The notes under the pieces: generated by a model
Databases searched by the model: none
What the model was told of the DNA's origin: nothing
What the model saw: the letters and a program-made list of their open reading frames with translations, nothing else
Part shown: positions 24,345 through 32,199 of the stretch, piece after piece
How positions within the stretch are numbered: position 1 is the stretch's first letter
Layout of the letters: each line of letters starts with the position of its first letter
Source: Pyrinomonadaceae bacterium
GTDB taxonomy: Bacteria > Acidobacteriota > Blastocatellia > Pyrinomonadales > Pyrinomonadaceae
Direction of reading: 5' to 3'
DNA length: 64,000 nucleotides
Assembly (NCBI GenBank): GCA_030841105.1
Contig: JAVEDE010000060.1
Coordinates: forward strand, 1-64,000
Position numbers and translations under genes: made by a program

Positions 24345-25133
24345 ATGTCCCTGCGGCTTAAAGATAAAATCGCGCTGATCACGGGCGGCGGTCGCGGCAT
24401 CGGCCGCGCCGTCGCGTTCGCGTTCGCGCGCGAGGGCGCGTCGGTGGCGGTCGTCGCGCGCACGGCGGGAGAGGTCGAGCGCGTGGCCGCCGAAGTAAGG
24501 GAAGAGTGCGGCGTGCAAACGATGCACGCGACGTGCGATGTGTCGGACGCAGGCGAAGTGGCGCGCGCCTTCGCGCTCGCGGCGGAAGCGTTCGGGCGCG
24601 GCACGGACATCCTCGTCAACAACGCCGGGATAGCCGAGAGCGCGCCCGTCACCAAAACCGACGACGCGCACTGGCGGCGACACCTCGCCGTCAACCTCGA
24701 CGGCACTTTCTACTGCACGCGCGCCGCGCTGCCCTCGATGATCGAGCGCGGATGGGGGCGCATCATCAACGTCGCCTCCATCGCGGGCAAAACAGGCGCG
24801 CCCTATATCGCGGCCTACGCCGCCTCGAAGCACGGCGTCCTCGGTCTTACGCGCTCGGTCGCGCTCGAAGTGGCTGCGAAGGGCGTGACGGTCAACGCCA
24901 TCTGCCCCGGCTACGTGGACACGGACATGACGACGAACGCCGTCGAACAGATCGAAGCGAAGACCGGACGCACGGCCGAAGACGCGCTCGACGCTATCAA
25001 GCGCATGAGTCCGCAAAACCGGCTCGTCACGCCGGAGGAGGTGGCCGCGCTCGCGCTCCTCTTGGCCTCCGAAGACGGGCGCGGCATCACCGGGCAGGCC
25101 ATCAACGTTGACGGCGGCAGCGTCTTATTTTAG
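24345..25133 (+). CDS. Short-chain dehydrogenase/reductase (3-hydroxyacyl-CoA dehydrogenase-like)
   Basis: 262 residues, classical SDR. It has the glycine-rich cofactor motif ITGGGRGIGRAVA, the structural motif NNAGIAES, the catalytic Ser in INVASIAGKTG and Tyr/Lys in YAASKHG. The C-terminal ITGQAINVDGGSVLF is standard. Arg in the first loop (ARTAGEVER) suggests NADP or NAD use cannot be fixed. In clusters for 2-aminobenzoyl-CoA or salicylyl-CoA oxidation an SDR of this type oxidises a ring or chain hydroxyl. It lies between a PaaG-like crotonase and a RidA-like gene. The ATG directly follows the GTTTCAA element. Confidence 0.92.
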   Translation: MSLRLKDKIALITGGGRGIGRAVAFAFAREGASVAVVARTAGEVERVAAEVREECGVQTMHATCDVSDAGEVARAFALAAEAFGRGTDILVNNAGIAESAPVTKTDDAHWRRHLAVNLDGTFYCTRAALPSMIERGWGRIINVASIAGKTGAPYIAAYAASKHGVLGLTRSVALEVAAKGVTVNAICPGYVDTDMTTNAVEQIEAKTGRTAEDALDAIKRMSPQNRLVTPEEVAALALLLASEDGRGITGQAINVDGGSVLF

Positions 25134-25147
25134 TTAAACGGACTCGA

Positions 25148-25221
25148 CCACGAAGCACGAAGACGCGAGAGAAATTTCAACGCTGAACTTGACCAGCCTG
25201 TGTGCCTTCGTGTCTGTGTGG
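25148..25221. repeat. Inverted element, CACGAAG family
   Basis: Left arm ccacgaagcacgaagacgcg (25148-25167), right arm tgtgccttcgtgtctgtgtg (25201-25220), about 33 bp apart. It resembles the heptad elements in layout but the unit is less regular. Confidence 0.65.
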
Positions 25222-25234
25222 TAAATACCTGCTG

Positions 25235-25636
25235 ATGGATTTCAAGATCATCAACCCCGCGACGCTCGGACGCCCGCGCGGCTACGCGAACGGCGTGCTC
25301 GCCCCCGCTGGCGGCGCGTTGCTGTTCATCGCCGGGCAGATCGCCTGGGACGAAGGGCAACGGATCGTCGGCGCGGATTTCGTTGCGCAGTTCGAGCGCG
25401 CGCTCCTGAACGTTCTCGCGGTGGTGCGCGAGGCGGGCGGCACGCCCGAACAGATCGCGCGCCTCTGCGTCTACGTCACCGACAAAGAGGAGTACCGCGC
25501 GCGCCAGAGCGAGATCGGCGCGTGCTGGCGCAGGCACATGGGGCGGCACTTCCCCGCCATGGCGCTCGTCGAAGTCAAAGCCCTCCTCGAAGACGACGCG
25601 AAAGTGGAAATCGAAGGCATCGCGGTCATACAATAG
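25235..25636 (+). CDS. RidA/YjgF-family protein lacking the catalytic Arg
   Basis: 133 residues from the ATG at 25235; a longer frame from 25202 reads the repeat. The Rid fold is clear (LLFIAGQIAWDEGQRIVGADFVAQFERALLNVLAVVREAGGTPEQIARLCVYVTD ... KVEIEGIAVI). RidA proteins that hydrolyse enamines or imines carry an Arg just before the last core strand (usually P-x-R-S); here the stretch reads FPAMALVEV, so the Arg is missing. Rid-family genes are common in 2-aminobenzoyl-CoA clusters, where loss of ammonia from an enamine-like intermediate is needed. A modified Rid role is plausible but unproven. Confidence 0.88.
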   Translation: MDFKIINPATLGRPRGYANGVLAPAGGALLFIAGQIAWDEGQRIVGADFVAQFERALLNVLAVVREAGGTPEQIARLCVYVTDKEEYRARQSEIGACWRRHMGRHFPAMALVEVKALLEDDAKVEIEGIAVIQ

Positions 25637-25745
25637 TGACGAGTGACAAGTGACGAGTGACGAGTTATAAAGACTTGTTCCAGCTCGTCACTTATCACTC
25701 GTCACTTGTCAGTCACTTGTCACTCGTCACTCGTCACTTGTCACT
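25636..25745. repeat. Heptad inverted element, GTGACGA/GTGACAA family
   Basis: Left arm of four units, right arm expanded to about nine units (tcgtcacttgtcagtcacttg etc.), a clear case of unequal arm growth. It runs from the RidA stop to 6 bp before the next ATG. Confidence 0.9.
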
Positions 25746-25751
25746 GCTTTT

Positions 25752-26561
25752 ATGCTTTCTCCGAAAAGTTTTCTCTATGAAGTGCGCGGCGGCGTGGCGT
25801 GGATCACGCTGAACCGCCCGGAGCGTCTGAACGCGCTGACGTTTGAAGTCTACCGCGAGTTGACCGACGCGTTCGCCGCGTTGCAAGACGAGACTGAGGT
25901 GCGCGCCGTCGTCATCACGGGCGCGGGGCGCGCGTTCTGCTCGGGCGGCGACGTGCGCGACATCATCGCCGATCTACAGTCGCTCGACATTCAAGGCCAA
26001 CTGGAGTTCACGCGGCTCACCTGCGAACTCATCCGCCGGATGCGACAGTTGCGCAAGCCAGTCATCGCGAGTTTGAACGGCGCGGCGGCGGGCGCGGGCG
26101 CGGTCATCGCGCTCGCCTGCGACCTGCGCATCGCGGCGGAGGAGGCGCGCATCGCGTTCCTCTTCGTGCGCGTCGGGCTGTCGGGCGCGGACATGGGCGC
26201 GGCCTTCCTGCTGCCACGCTACGTGGGCTTGGCGAAGGCGACGGAGTTGCTCTGCACGGGCGACTTCATCAACGCGCGCGAGGCCGAACGCATCGGCCTT
26301 TACAACCGCGTCGTCGCCGCTGCCGAACTCGAAGCCGAGACGCGCGCCCTCGCCGAGCGACTCGCGCGCGGCCCCTCGTTCGCGCTCGGCATGACCAAAG
26401 AGATGCTCAACCGCGAGATGCACGTTGACCTCGACACCGCGCTCGAATGGGAGGCACAGGCGCAATCCGTCTGCATGCAACACCCCGACTTCCGCGAAGC
26501 CCACGAAGCCTTCAACGAGAAGCGCGAGCCAATTTTTAAAGGAGTGACAAGTGACGAGTGA
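25752..26561 (+). CDS. Crotonase-family protein, second Glu-less paralogue
   Basis: 269 residues. FCSGGDVRDII is the CoA-binding/oxyanion motif; AAGAGAVIALACDLRIA and FVRVGLSGADMGAAFLLPR follow. As in the paralogue at 23425, the two hydratase Glu residues are absent and an Asp (SGADMG) remains. Such proteins occur in benzoyl- and 2-aminobenzoyl-CoA clusters. The last residues VTSDE and the stop are encoded by the downstream heptad repeat, so the natural C-terminus has been replaced or extended by repeat sequence. The ATG follows a GTGACAA element with a T-rich linker and no Shine-Dalgarno. Confidence 0.9.
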   Translation: MLSPKSFLYEVRGGVAWITLNRPERLNALTFEVYRELTDAFAALQDETEVRAVVITGAGRAFCSGGDVRDIIADLQSLDIQGQLEFTRLTCELIRRMRQLRKPVIASLNGAAAGAGAVIALACDLRIAAEEARIAFLFVRVGLSGADMGAAFLLPRYVGLAKATELLCTGDFINAREAERIGLYNRVVAAAELEAETRALAERLARGPSFALGMTKEMLNREMHVDLDTALEWEAQAQSVCMQHPDFREAHEAFNEKREPIFKGVTSDE

Positions 26562-26688
26562 CGAGTGACGAGTGACAAGTTAAAACCAGAACTTGCCTGT
26601 CCAACTAATCACTAGTCACCTGTCATCGAAATCATTTGCCGACGGGCTTTTGCCTTAACTCGTCACTTGTCACTTATCACTCGTCACT
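26544..26688. repeat. Heptad inverted element, GTGACGA/GTGACAA family, with extra insert
   Basis: Left arm of five units overlaps the upstream coding end; the right side has two blocks of complementary units separated by about 40 bp. It ends 5 bp before the ATG at 26694. Confidence 0.87.
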
Positions 26689-26693
26689 GCTTT

Positions 26694-27893
26694 ATGGATC
26701 GCTTTATCGAAGAGACGCCGTTTTTCACCGCCGAGCATTTGCGGCTCGCGGCCAGTGTCGCAAGTTTCGTGTGGCGCGAGATCGAGCCGCGCGCCGACGC
26801 CGACGAGGACGAGACGGATCAGGCAAAATCCGACGAACAATTTCGCGAGTTGGTCGTGCTGCTGGCGCAGGCCGAACTGCTGCGCTACGCCGTGGCGCGG
26901 CCGGACGCCGCCGGGTTCGACGTGCGCGCGCTCTGCCTGATCCGCGAGGAGTTGTCCTACTCGTCGCCGCTCGCCGACCTCGCCTTCGTGATGCAGGGCT
27001 TGGGCACGCACGCGATCAGCCTCGCCGCGCCCGAACACGTGCGCGACTTCTGGCTGGCGCGCGCCGCCGGGGGGCGCGCCGTCGCCGCCTTCGCGCTGAC
27101 CGAACCGGACGTCGGCTCGGACGTCTCGGCCATCCAGACCACCGCGCGCCGCGACGGCGACGGCTACCTGCTCGACGGCCGCAAGCGTTTCATCTCCAAC
27201 GCCGGGATCGCAGACTTCTACACGGTCTTCGCGCGCACGGGCACGCGCGCCGACGGTCGCGCGGAGATTTCCGCCTTCGTCGTCGGCGCGCGCATGCAGG
27301 GCTTCTCTGTGCGCGAACGCACGCGTCTCATCGCGCCGCACCCCGTCGGCGAGATCGAGTTCGAGAACTTGCGCGTGCCCGCAGAGGATCGCGTCGGGGC
27401 GGAGGGCGACGGCTTCGGCCTCGCGATGCGGACGCTCGGCACGTTTCGCGCGTCGGTCGGCGCGGCGGCCTGCGGCATGGCGCGGCGCGCGCTCGACGAG
27501 GCCGTCGCCTACGCGCAGCGGCGCAAGCAGTTCGGCCAGCCGCTCGCCGCGCACCAGTTGATTCAAGAGAAACTCGCAGACATGTCCGTGGAACTCGACG
27601 CCGCGCGCCTGCTCGTCTACCGCGCCGCCTATCTCCGCGACACCTACGGCCAGGAAGACTCTTACGCCCCCACGCTCGCGCGCGCCGCGAGCACCGCCAA
27701 GCTCTACGCTACCGAAGCCGCGCAGCGCATCATTGATCAGGCGCTCCAAATTCACGGCGGCGCGGGTCTCGTCCACGGCCACATCGTCGAACGCCTCTAT
27801 CGCGACATCCGCGCCCTACGCATCTACGAAGGCACGTCCGAGATTCAAAAGCTGGTCATCGCGCGCGAGCTATTGAAGGACAGTGACGAGTGA
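26694..27893 (+). CDS. Acyl-CoA dehydrogenase
   Basis: 399 residues from the ATG at 26694; upstream codons belong to the repeat. It contains the FAD/substrate signatures AFALTEPDVGSDVSAIQT and RKQFGQPLAAHQLIQEKLADM, plus IHGGAGLVHGHIVERLYRDIRALRIYEGTSEIQK with the catalytic-base Glu position (YEGTSE). It introduces a double bond into an acyl-CoA and passes electrons to ETF. In the island it probably acts on the aliphatic CoA ester after ring opening; glutaryl-CoA-like or cyclic substrates are possible. The C-terminal SDE and stop are encoded by the GTGACGA repeat (cagtgacgagtga). Confidence 0.95.
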   Translation: MDRFIEETPFFTAEHLRLAASVASFVWREIEPRADADEDETDQAKSDEQFRELVVLLAQAELLRYAVARPDAAGFDVRALCLIREELSYSSPLADLAFVMQGLGTHAISLAAPEHVRDFWLARAAGGRAVAAFALTEPDVGSDVSAIQTTARRDGDGYLLDGRKRFISNAGIADFYTVFARTGTRADGRAEISAFVVGARMQGFSVRERTRLIAPHPVGEIEFENLRVPAEDRVGAEGDGFGLAMRTLGTFRASVGAAACGMARRALDEAVAYAQRRKQFGQPLAAHQLIQEKLADMSVELDAARLLVYRAAYLRDTYGQEDSYAPTLARAASTAKLYATEAAQRIIDQALQIHGGAGLVHGHIVERLYRDIRALRIYEGTSEIQKLVIARELLKDSDE

Positions 27894-28025
27894 CAAGTGA
27901 CGAGTAATGAGAGAAGAAAGTAAATCGTGTCTCGTCAATCGAGAATAGAGAAAACCTGTTCCTTCTATTGACGATTCACGATTTACTTTCTTCTCTTGTC
28001 ACTCGTCACTCGTCACTCGTCACTT
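27883..28025. repeat. Nested heptad inverted element, GTGACGA outer with conserved inner insert
   Basis: Outer arms of gtgacga/gtgacaa units. The inner inverted pair (atcgtgtctcgtcaatcgag ... ctattgacgattcacgat) surrounds gagaaaacctgttcc, closely matching the inner part of the element at 11583 although 16 kb apart. Confidence 0.88.
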
Positions 28026-28043
28026 TTGTCAAAGTTGAAGAAT

Positions 28044-29195
28044 ATGAACATCACCATTATCGGCGGCGGCCCGGCCGGGTTGTACTTCGCGCTTTTGATG
28101 AAGAAGCAGTGGCCGTCGTATGAGATCACTGTGTTGGAGCGCAACGCGCCCGGCGACACGTTCGGGTGGGGTGTGGTCTTCTCTGATAAGACGCTCTCTT
28201 ATTTGCGCGACACGGATGCGGAGACTTACGACGAGATCACGCGCAGCTTCGCGACGTGGGACAACGTGGACGTGGTGCATCGCGGCGAGCGCGTCACGAT
28301 TCGCGGCAACAAGTTTTCCGGCATCGCGCGCCTCAAGTTGCTGAACATCTTGCAGGAGCGTTGCCGCGCGCTCGGCGTCGAGTTGCGCTTCCGTGCGGAG
28401 GTGTCGAACCTCGAAGAGTTCGCCGACTACGACTTGATCGTCGGCGCGGACGGCGTGAACAGCACCGTGCGCGAGCGTTTCCGCGCGGCGTTCGAGCCGT
28501 CGCTCGGCGTGCGCAGCAACAAGTATATCTGGTACGGCACGCGCCAACTCTTTCACGGCCTGACGCTCACCTTCCGCGAGTCCGCGGCCGGAGTCTTCGC
28601 CGCGCACTCCTACAAGTTCGACGCGGAGACGAGCACGTTCATCGTCGAGTGCGACGCGGAGACGTGGGCGCGCGCGGAATTCGAGGGGATGTCGGACGAA
28701 GAGACACGCGCGTATCTAGGCGACGTGTTCGCGGGAGACTTGGGCGGGCACGAGTTGTTGTCGAACAACTCGAAGTGGATCAATTTCCTGCTCGTGAAGA
28801 ACAAGCACTGGCGACACGAAAACGTCGTGCTGCTCGGCGACGCGCTGCACACGGCGCACTTCTCCATCGGCTCAGGCACGAAGCTCGCACTCGAAGACGC
28901 CATCGCGCTCTACCGCTGTTTCGCGTCGGGCGCAAACGTAGCCGACGCGCTTGTGGAGTTCGAGCGCGTGCGCAAGCCCGTCATCGAAGAGTATCAGCAG
29001 GCCGCCTACGAGAGCCTCGTCTGGTTCGAGCACGCGCGCGACTACATGCATCTTGCGCCCCTGCCCTTCGCCTACTCGTTGATGACGCGCAGCAAGAAGA
29101 TTGACTACGAGAATCTGCGTCGCCGCGACCCCGCCTTCATCGCCGCTTACGATAAATATATGGAGCAGGGGGAAGGGGTAAAGGGTAAAGGGTAA
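28044..29195 (+). CDS. FAD-dependent monooxygenase, like the N-terminal half of 2-aminobenzoyl-CoA monooxygenase/reductase
   Basis: 383 residues from the ATG at 28044. FAD-binding GxGxxG (MNITIIGGGPAGLYFALLMK), DG motif in LIVGADGVNSTVRERF, and GD motif in VVLLGDALHTAHFSIGSGTKLALEDAIAL mark a group A flavoprotein hydroxylase. The N-terminal FGWGVVFSDKTL segment matches salicylyl-CoA 5-hydroxylase and the first domain of 2-aminobenzoyl-CoA monooxygenase/reductase. Those relatives are commonly fused to an old-yellow-enzyme domain; here the protein stops, and an OYE gene lies convergent 20 bp away. The last eight residues (GEGVKGKG) and stop come from a repeat element. Confidence 0.88.
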   Translation: MNITIIGGGPAGLYFALLMKKQWPSYEITVLERNAPGDTFGWGVVFSDKTLSYLRDTDAETYDEITRSFATWDNVDVVHRGERVTIRGNKFSGIARLKLLNILQERCRALGVELRFRAEVSNLEEFADYDLIVGADGVNSTVRERFRAAFEPSLGVRSNKYIWYGTRQLFHGLTLTFRESAAGVFAAHSYKFDAETSTFIVECDAETWARAEFEGMSDEETRAYLGDVFAGDLGGHELLSNNSKWINFLLVKNKHWRHENVVLLGDALHTAHFSIGSGTKLALEDAIALYRCFASGANVADALVEFERVRKPVIEEYQQAAYESLVWFEHARDYMHLAPLPFAYSLMTRSKKIDYENLRRRDPAFIAAYDKYMEQGEGVKGKG

Positions 29196-29260
29196 AGGTG
29201 AAAACAAGAAACGGCTCAACGCGGAGCGCCGTCTTCCCCTTTACCCTTTACCCCTTCCCC
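29168..29260. repeat. Heptad inverted element, GGGTAAA family
   Basis: Left arm ggggaaggggtaaagggtaa and more, right arm cccctttaccctttacccct, spacer about 35 bp. It lies between two convergent genes and encodes the C-terminal residues of both. Confidence 0.9.
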
Positions 29261-30739
29261 CTCTCCCACCTTCCAAATGGGCGCGAGCAGTCTGCGGCGG
29301 CCGTCGTGGCTGAGGGAGAGGTCGGGCGCGTCGAGTTGCGTGCGATCCCAGAGTTTGCAGGTCACCTGTTTGTGCGCTTGGTCTAAGCCTTCGCAGTAGT
29401 TGGTGTAGGTGCAGCGGCGCACTTCATCGCCGCGGCCGAGTTGGGTTTTGAGAAACCAGTCGGGGTCGGCGAGCGTCTGGCGTGCCGCGCCGATGATGTC
29501 GGCCGCGCCCTGCCGCAGAACCTCTTCGGCCTGCTCAAAGGTGCAGATGCCCCCGGCGGCGACGACGGGCGTGTGCAGGTCTTGCTCCACAAGAGCGCGC
29601 TTGACGGCCGACGCGAGCGGGACGTTGCGACCGAACGGGCCGCGCTCGTCCGAACGAATTGTCGGCATGCACTCGTAGCCGCTCTCGCCCGTGTAAGGGT
29701 AGACGGCGTGGCCGACCTTCGGCTGCGCGGCGTCCTCAAACTTGCCGCCCTTCGAGAGCGAGAGGAAGTCGAAGCCCGCCCGCGCGAATTGTTCCGCGTA
29801 ATAGATCGCGTCCTCAAGACGGCTGCCGCCCGCGATCACTTCATCACTAAGGAAGCGCACGCCGACTGTGTAAGCGTCTCCGACGCGCTCGCGCACCGCG
29901 CGGTAAACTTCGAGCGGCAAGCGCACGCGCCCCTCGCGCGTGCCGCCGTAGCCGTCGGCGCGCGTGTTGAGCGCGGAGAGGAAAGAGGCCATCGTGTAGG
30001 CGTGCGCGTAGTGTAGTTCGACGCCGTCGAAACCGGCCTCGCGCGCGCGCCCCGCCGCGTCCGCGAAGATGCCGGGGAGCACGCGCGGCAACTCTTCGAC
30101 GTGCGCGAGGTGCGTGTCCGTGACGCGCTCGCGGTAGCCCTTGCCTAGCGTCTCAAGTTCGCGCTCGTCCAGAACTTTTTCGATCAAGTCGTCGGTCGCG
30201 TCGGTGAGAAACGCGCGTAAGCTCGTCTCTTCAACTTCGAGCCAACGCTCGTCGCCGGTCGCACGTGCAAGGGCGCGGCGGTGTCGCTCGTGCAACTCGA
30301 AGAAGCGCGCGAAGTATTTCGACTTTTCGGGGCGGCGTTTGACGGAGAGGAAGTCTATGATCTGGATCAGCAGGCGCGTGTGGCCGTCGCTCGCGCGGCG
30401 GACAGTTTCGACGAGTTCTCGGAGGCCGGGCAGGAAGCGTTCGTGGCCGATGCGCAGGAGCGGGCCCGAAGGAATGTCGCGCACGCCCGTCGCCTCGACG
30501 ACGATTGCGCCGGGGCGACCGGCGGCGAAACGCCCGTACCAATCGAGCACCTCGCGCGTCACGAAGCCGTCGTCGGTCGCGCGCCACGGAACCATCGCCG
30601 GAACCCAAGTGCGCTGTTCGAGCACGAGCGAGTTAATTTGAATCGGCCGGAAGAGTATTGACGTGGCGGCCTCTTCGCGGGTCGGCCAGCGCGTCTCCGG
30701 GATGGTGTGGCGGATCGGGTTTGCGGGATGCCAGGTCAT
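29216..30739 (-). CDS. NADH:flavin oxidoreductase, old-yellow-enzyme family
   Basis: 507 residues, a TIM-barrel flavin reductase. FRPIQINSLVLEQRTWVPAM opens the barrel; GFDGVELHYAHAYTMASFLS carries the His/Tyr pattern; VGVRFLSDEV, PVVAAGGICTFEQAEEVL and ADIIGAARQTLADPDW complete FMN binding. It is longer than minimal OYEs (about 370), with a charged helical insert around residues 125-190. A late Cys cluster (CTYTNYCEGLDQAHKQVTCKLW) recalls the iron-sulfur Cys region of 2-enoate-reductase relatives. It may supply the reductase half missing from the monooxygenase encoded convergently. The last 18 residues run through the GGGTAAA element. Confidence 0.85.
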   Translation of the reverse strand: MTWHPANPIRHTIPETRWPTREEAATSILFRPIQINSLVLEQRTWVPAMVPWRATDDGFVTREVLDWYGRFAAGRPGAIVVEATGVRDIPSGPLLRIGHERFLPGLRELVETVRRASDGHTRLLIQIIDFLSVKRRPEKSKYFARFFELHERHRRALARATGDERWLEVEETSLRAFLTDATDDLIEKVLDERELETLGKGYRERVTDTHLAHVEELPRVLPGIFADAAGRAREAGFDGVELHYAHAYTMASFLSALNTRADGYGGTREGRVRLPLEVYRAVRERVGDAYTVGVRFLSDEVIAGGSRLEDAIYYAEQFARAGFDFLSLSKGGKFEDAAQPKVGHAVYPYTGESGYECMPTIRSDERGPFGRNVPLASAVKRALVEQDLHTPVVAAGGICTFEQAEEVLRQGAADIIGAARQTLADPDWFLKTQLGRGDEVRRCTYTNYCEGLDQAHKQVTCKLWDRTQLDAPDLSLSHDGRRRLLAPIWKVGEGEGVKGKGEDGAPR

Positions 30740-30856
30740 TTCGGGTCTCTGGCGAGAGAGTGTAGCAGTTCGCGGCGGGGCGGCGGAAACACGCCGTCGC
30801 TAGACGTTCCACGCCACGGCGCATATCATTGTCCGCACACGGGAGGACACACACGT

Positions 30857-32047
30857 TTGACTGACGAGTTGCTTCAATGGCGCGCCGAGTTTCCGATACT
30901 CGACAAGACGACTTACCTGATCTCGCACAGCCTCGGCGCGATGCCGCGCGCCACCTTCGACAACCTTCAAGCCTACGCCGAGATGTGGGCGACGCGCGGC
31001 GTGCGCGCGTGGGGCGAGGGCTGGTGGGAGATGCCGCTCACGGTGGGCGACGAGGTGGCACGGATCATCGGCGCGCCGCCCGCGACGGTCGCCATGCACC
31101 AGAACGTCTCAATCTGCCAGTCGCTCATCCTCTCCTGCTTCGAGCCGGACACCAAGCGTAACAAGATCGTCTATTCCGATCTCGAATTCCCCTCCGTCAT
31201 GTACGTCTACGACGCACACGCGCGCGACGGCCGCTTCCGCGTCGAGCGCGTCGGGTCGGACGACGGCATGACTGTCTCTTTGGAGAAGATGCTCGCCGCG
31301 ATTGACGAGGAGACGCTCTTAGTTCCCCTCTCGCACGTCCTCTTCAAGAGCGCGTTCCTGCAAGACGCGCGCGCCATCACCGAGCGCGCGCACGAGGTCG
31401 GCGCGCTCGTCGTCCTCGACACTTACCAGTCGGCCGGGACAGTCCCCTTCTCCGTCACCGACCTCGACGTGGACTTCTGCACGGGCGGCTCGGTCAAGTG
31501 GCTCTGCGGCGGCCCCGGCGCGGGTTACCTCTACGTTCACCCGCGACTGCACGGCGAACTCCAACCCAAAGTCACCGGCTGGATGGCGCACGAGCATCCT
31601 TTCGCCTTCGAGGGCGAGATGACCTACGCGCCGTCCATCGCGCGCTTCCTGCACGGCTCGCCCTCCATCCCCGCGCTCTACGCGGCGCGCGGCGGCTACG
31701 ACATCATCAACCGCGTCGGCGTCGAAACGATCCGCGCCAAGAGCACGCGGCAGACCACGAAGCTGATCGAGATCGCAGAGGCCGCGGGCTTCCGCGTCAC
31801 CAGCCCGCGCGACGCCGCACAACGCGGCGGCACGGTCACGGTCAACGTCGAGCACGCCGCCGCCGTCACGCGCGAACTCATCCGCCGCGAGATCATCGTG
31901 GACTTCCGCCCCGGCGCGGGCATCCGCATCTCGCCGCACTTCTACACGAAGGACGAAGAACTCGACATCGTCATTCGCGAGATGCGCCGCATCCTCGACA
32001 CACGCGCCTACGAAGCGCACGAGACGGCAACCGGCGCAGCGTATTAA
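30857..32047 (+). CDS. kynU: Kynureninase (PLP-dependent)
   Basis: 396 residues from a TTG at 30857 with gggagg 10 nt upstream. The longer frame from 30707 has no such signal and overlaps the divergent promoter region. PLP-enzyme fold of class V: YLISHSLGAMPRATFDN near the N-terminus, LVVLDTYQSAGTVPFSV with the PLP-contacting Asp, and CTGGSVKWLCGGPGAGYLYVHP with the Schiff-base Lys at about residue 214. GAGIRISPHFYT is the kynureninase-like C-terminal Arg motif. It cleaves kynurenine to anthranilate and alanine. The tryptophan 2,3-dioxygenase gene follows, supporting this over another class V enzyme. Confidence 0.88.
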   Translation: MTDELLQWRAEFPILDKTTYLISHSLGAMPRATFDNLQAYAEMWATRGVRAWGEGWWEMPLTVGDEVARIIGAPPATVAMHQNVSICQSLILSCFEPDTKRNKIVYSDLEFPSVMYVYDAHARDGRFRVERVGSDDGMTVSLEKMLAAIDEETLLVPLSHVLFKSAFLQDARAITERAHEVGALVVLDTYQSAGTVPFSVTDLDVDFCTGGSVKWLCGGPGAGYLYVHPRLHGELQPKVTGWMAHEHPFAFEGEMTYAPSIARFLHGSPSIPALYAARGGYDIINRVGVETIRAKSTRQTTKLIEIAEAAGFRVTSPRDAAQRGGTVTVNVEHAAAVTRELIRREIIVDFRPGAGIRISPHFYTKDEELDIVIREMRRILDTRAYEAHETATGAAY

Positions 32048-32052
32048 CTACA

Positions 32053-32190
32053 GTGACAAGTGACGAGTGACAAGTGACGAGAGCAAAGACAAGTTTATAA
32101 GGCCGGAGTGATGCTTTAATTCGTTACTTGTCACTCGTCACTTGTCACTGTCTTCTTTAAACTTGTCACTCGTCACTTGTCACTTGTCAC
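32053..32190. repeat. Heptad inverted element, GTGACGA/GTGACAA family
   Basis: Left arm four units, spacer with acaagtttataag, right side two successive blocks of complementary units. It fills the kynU-kynA gap and ends 9 bp before the kynA ATG. Confidence 0.9.
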
Positions 32191-32199
32191 TGATTTCTT

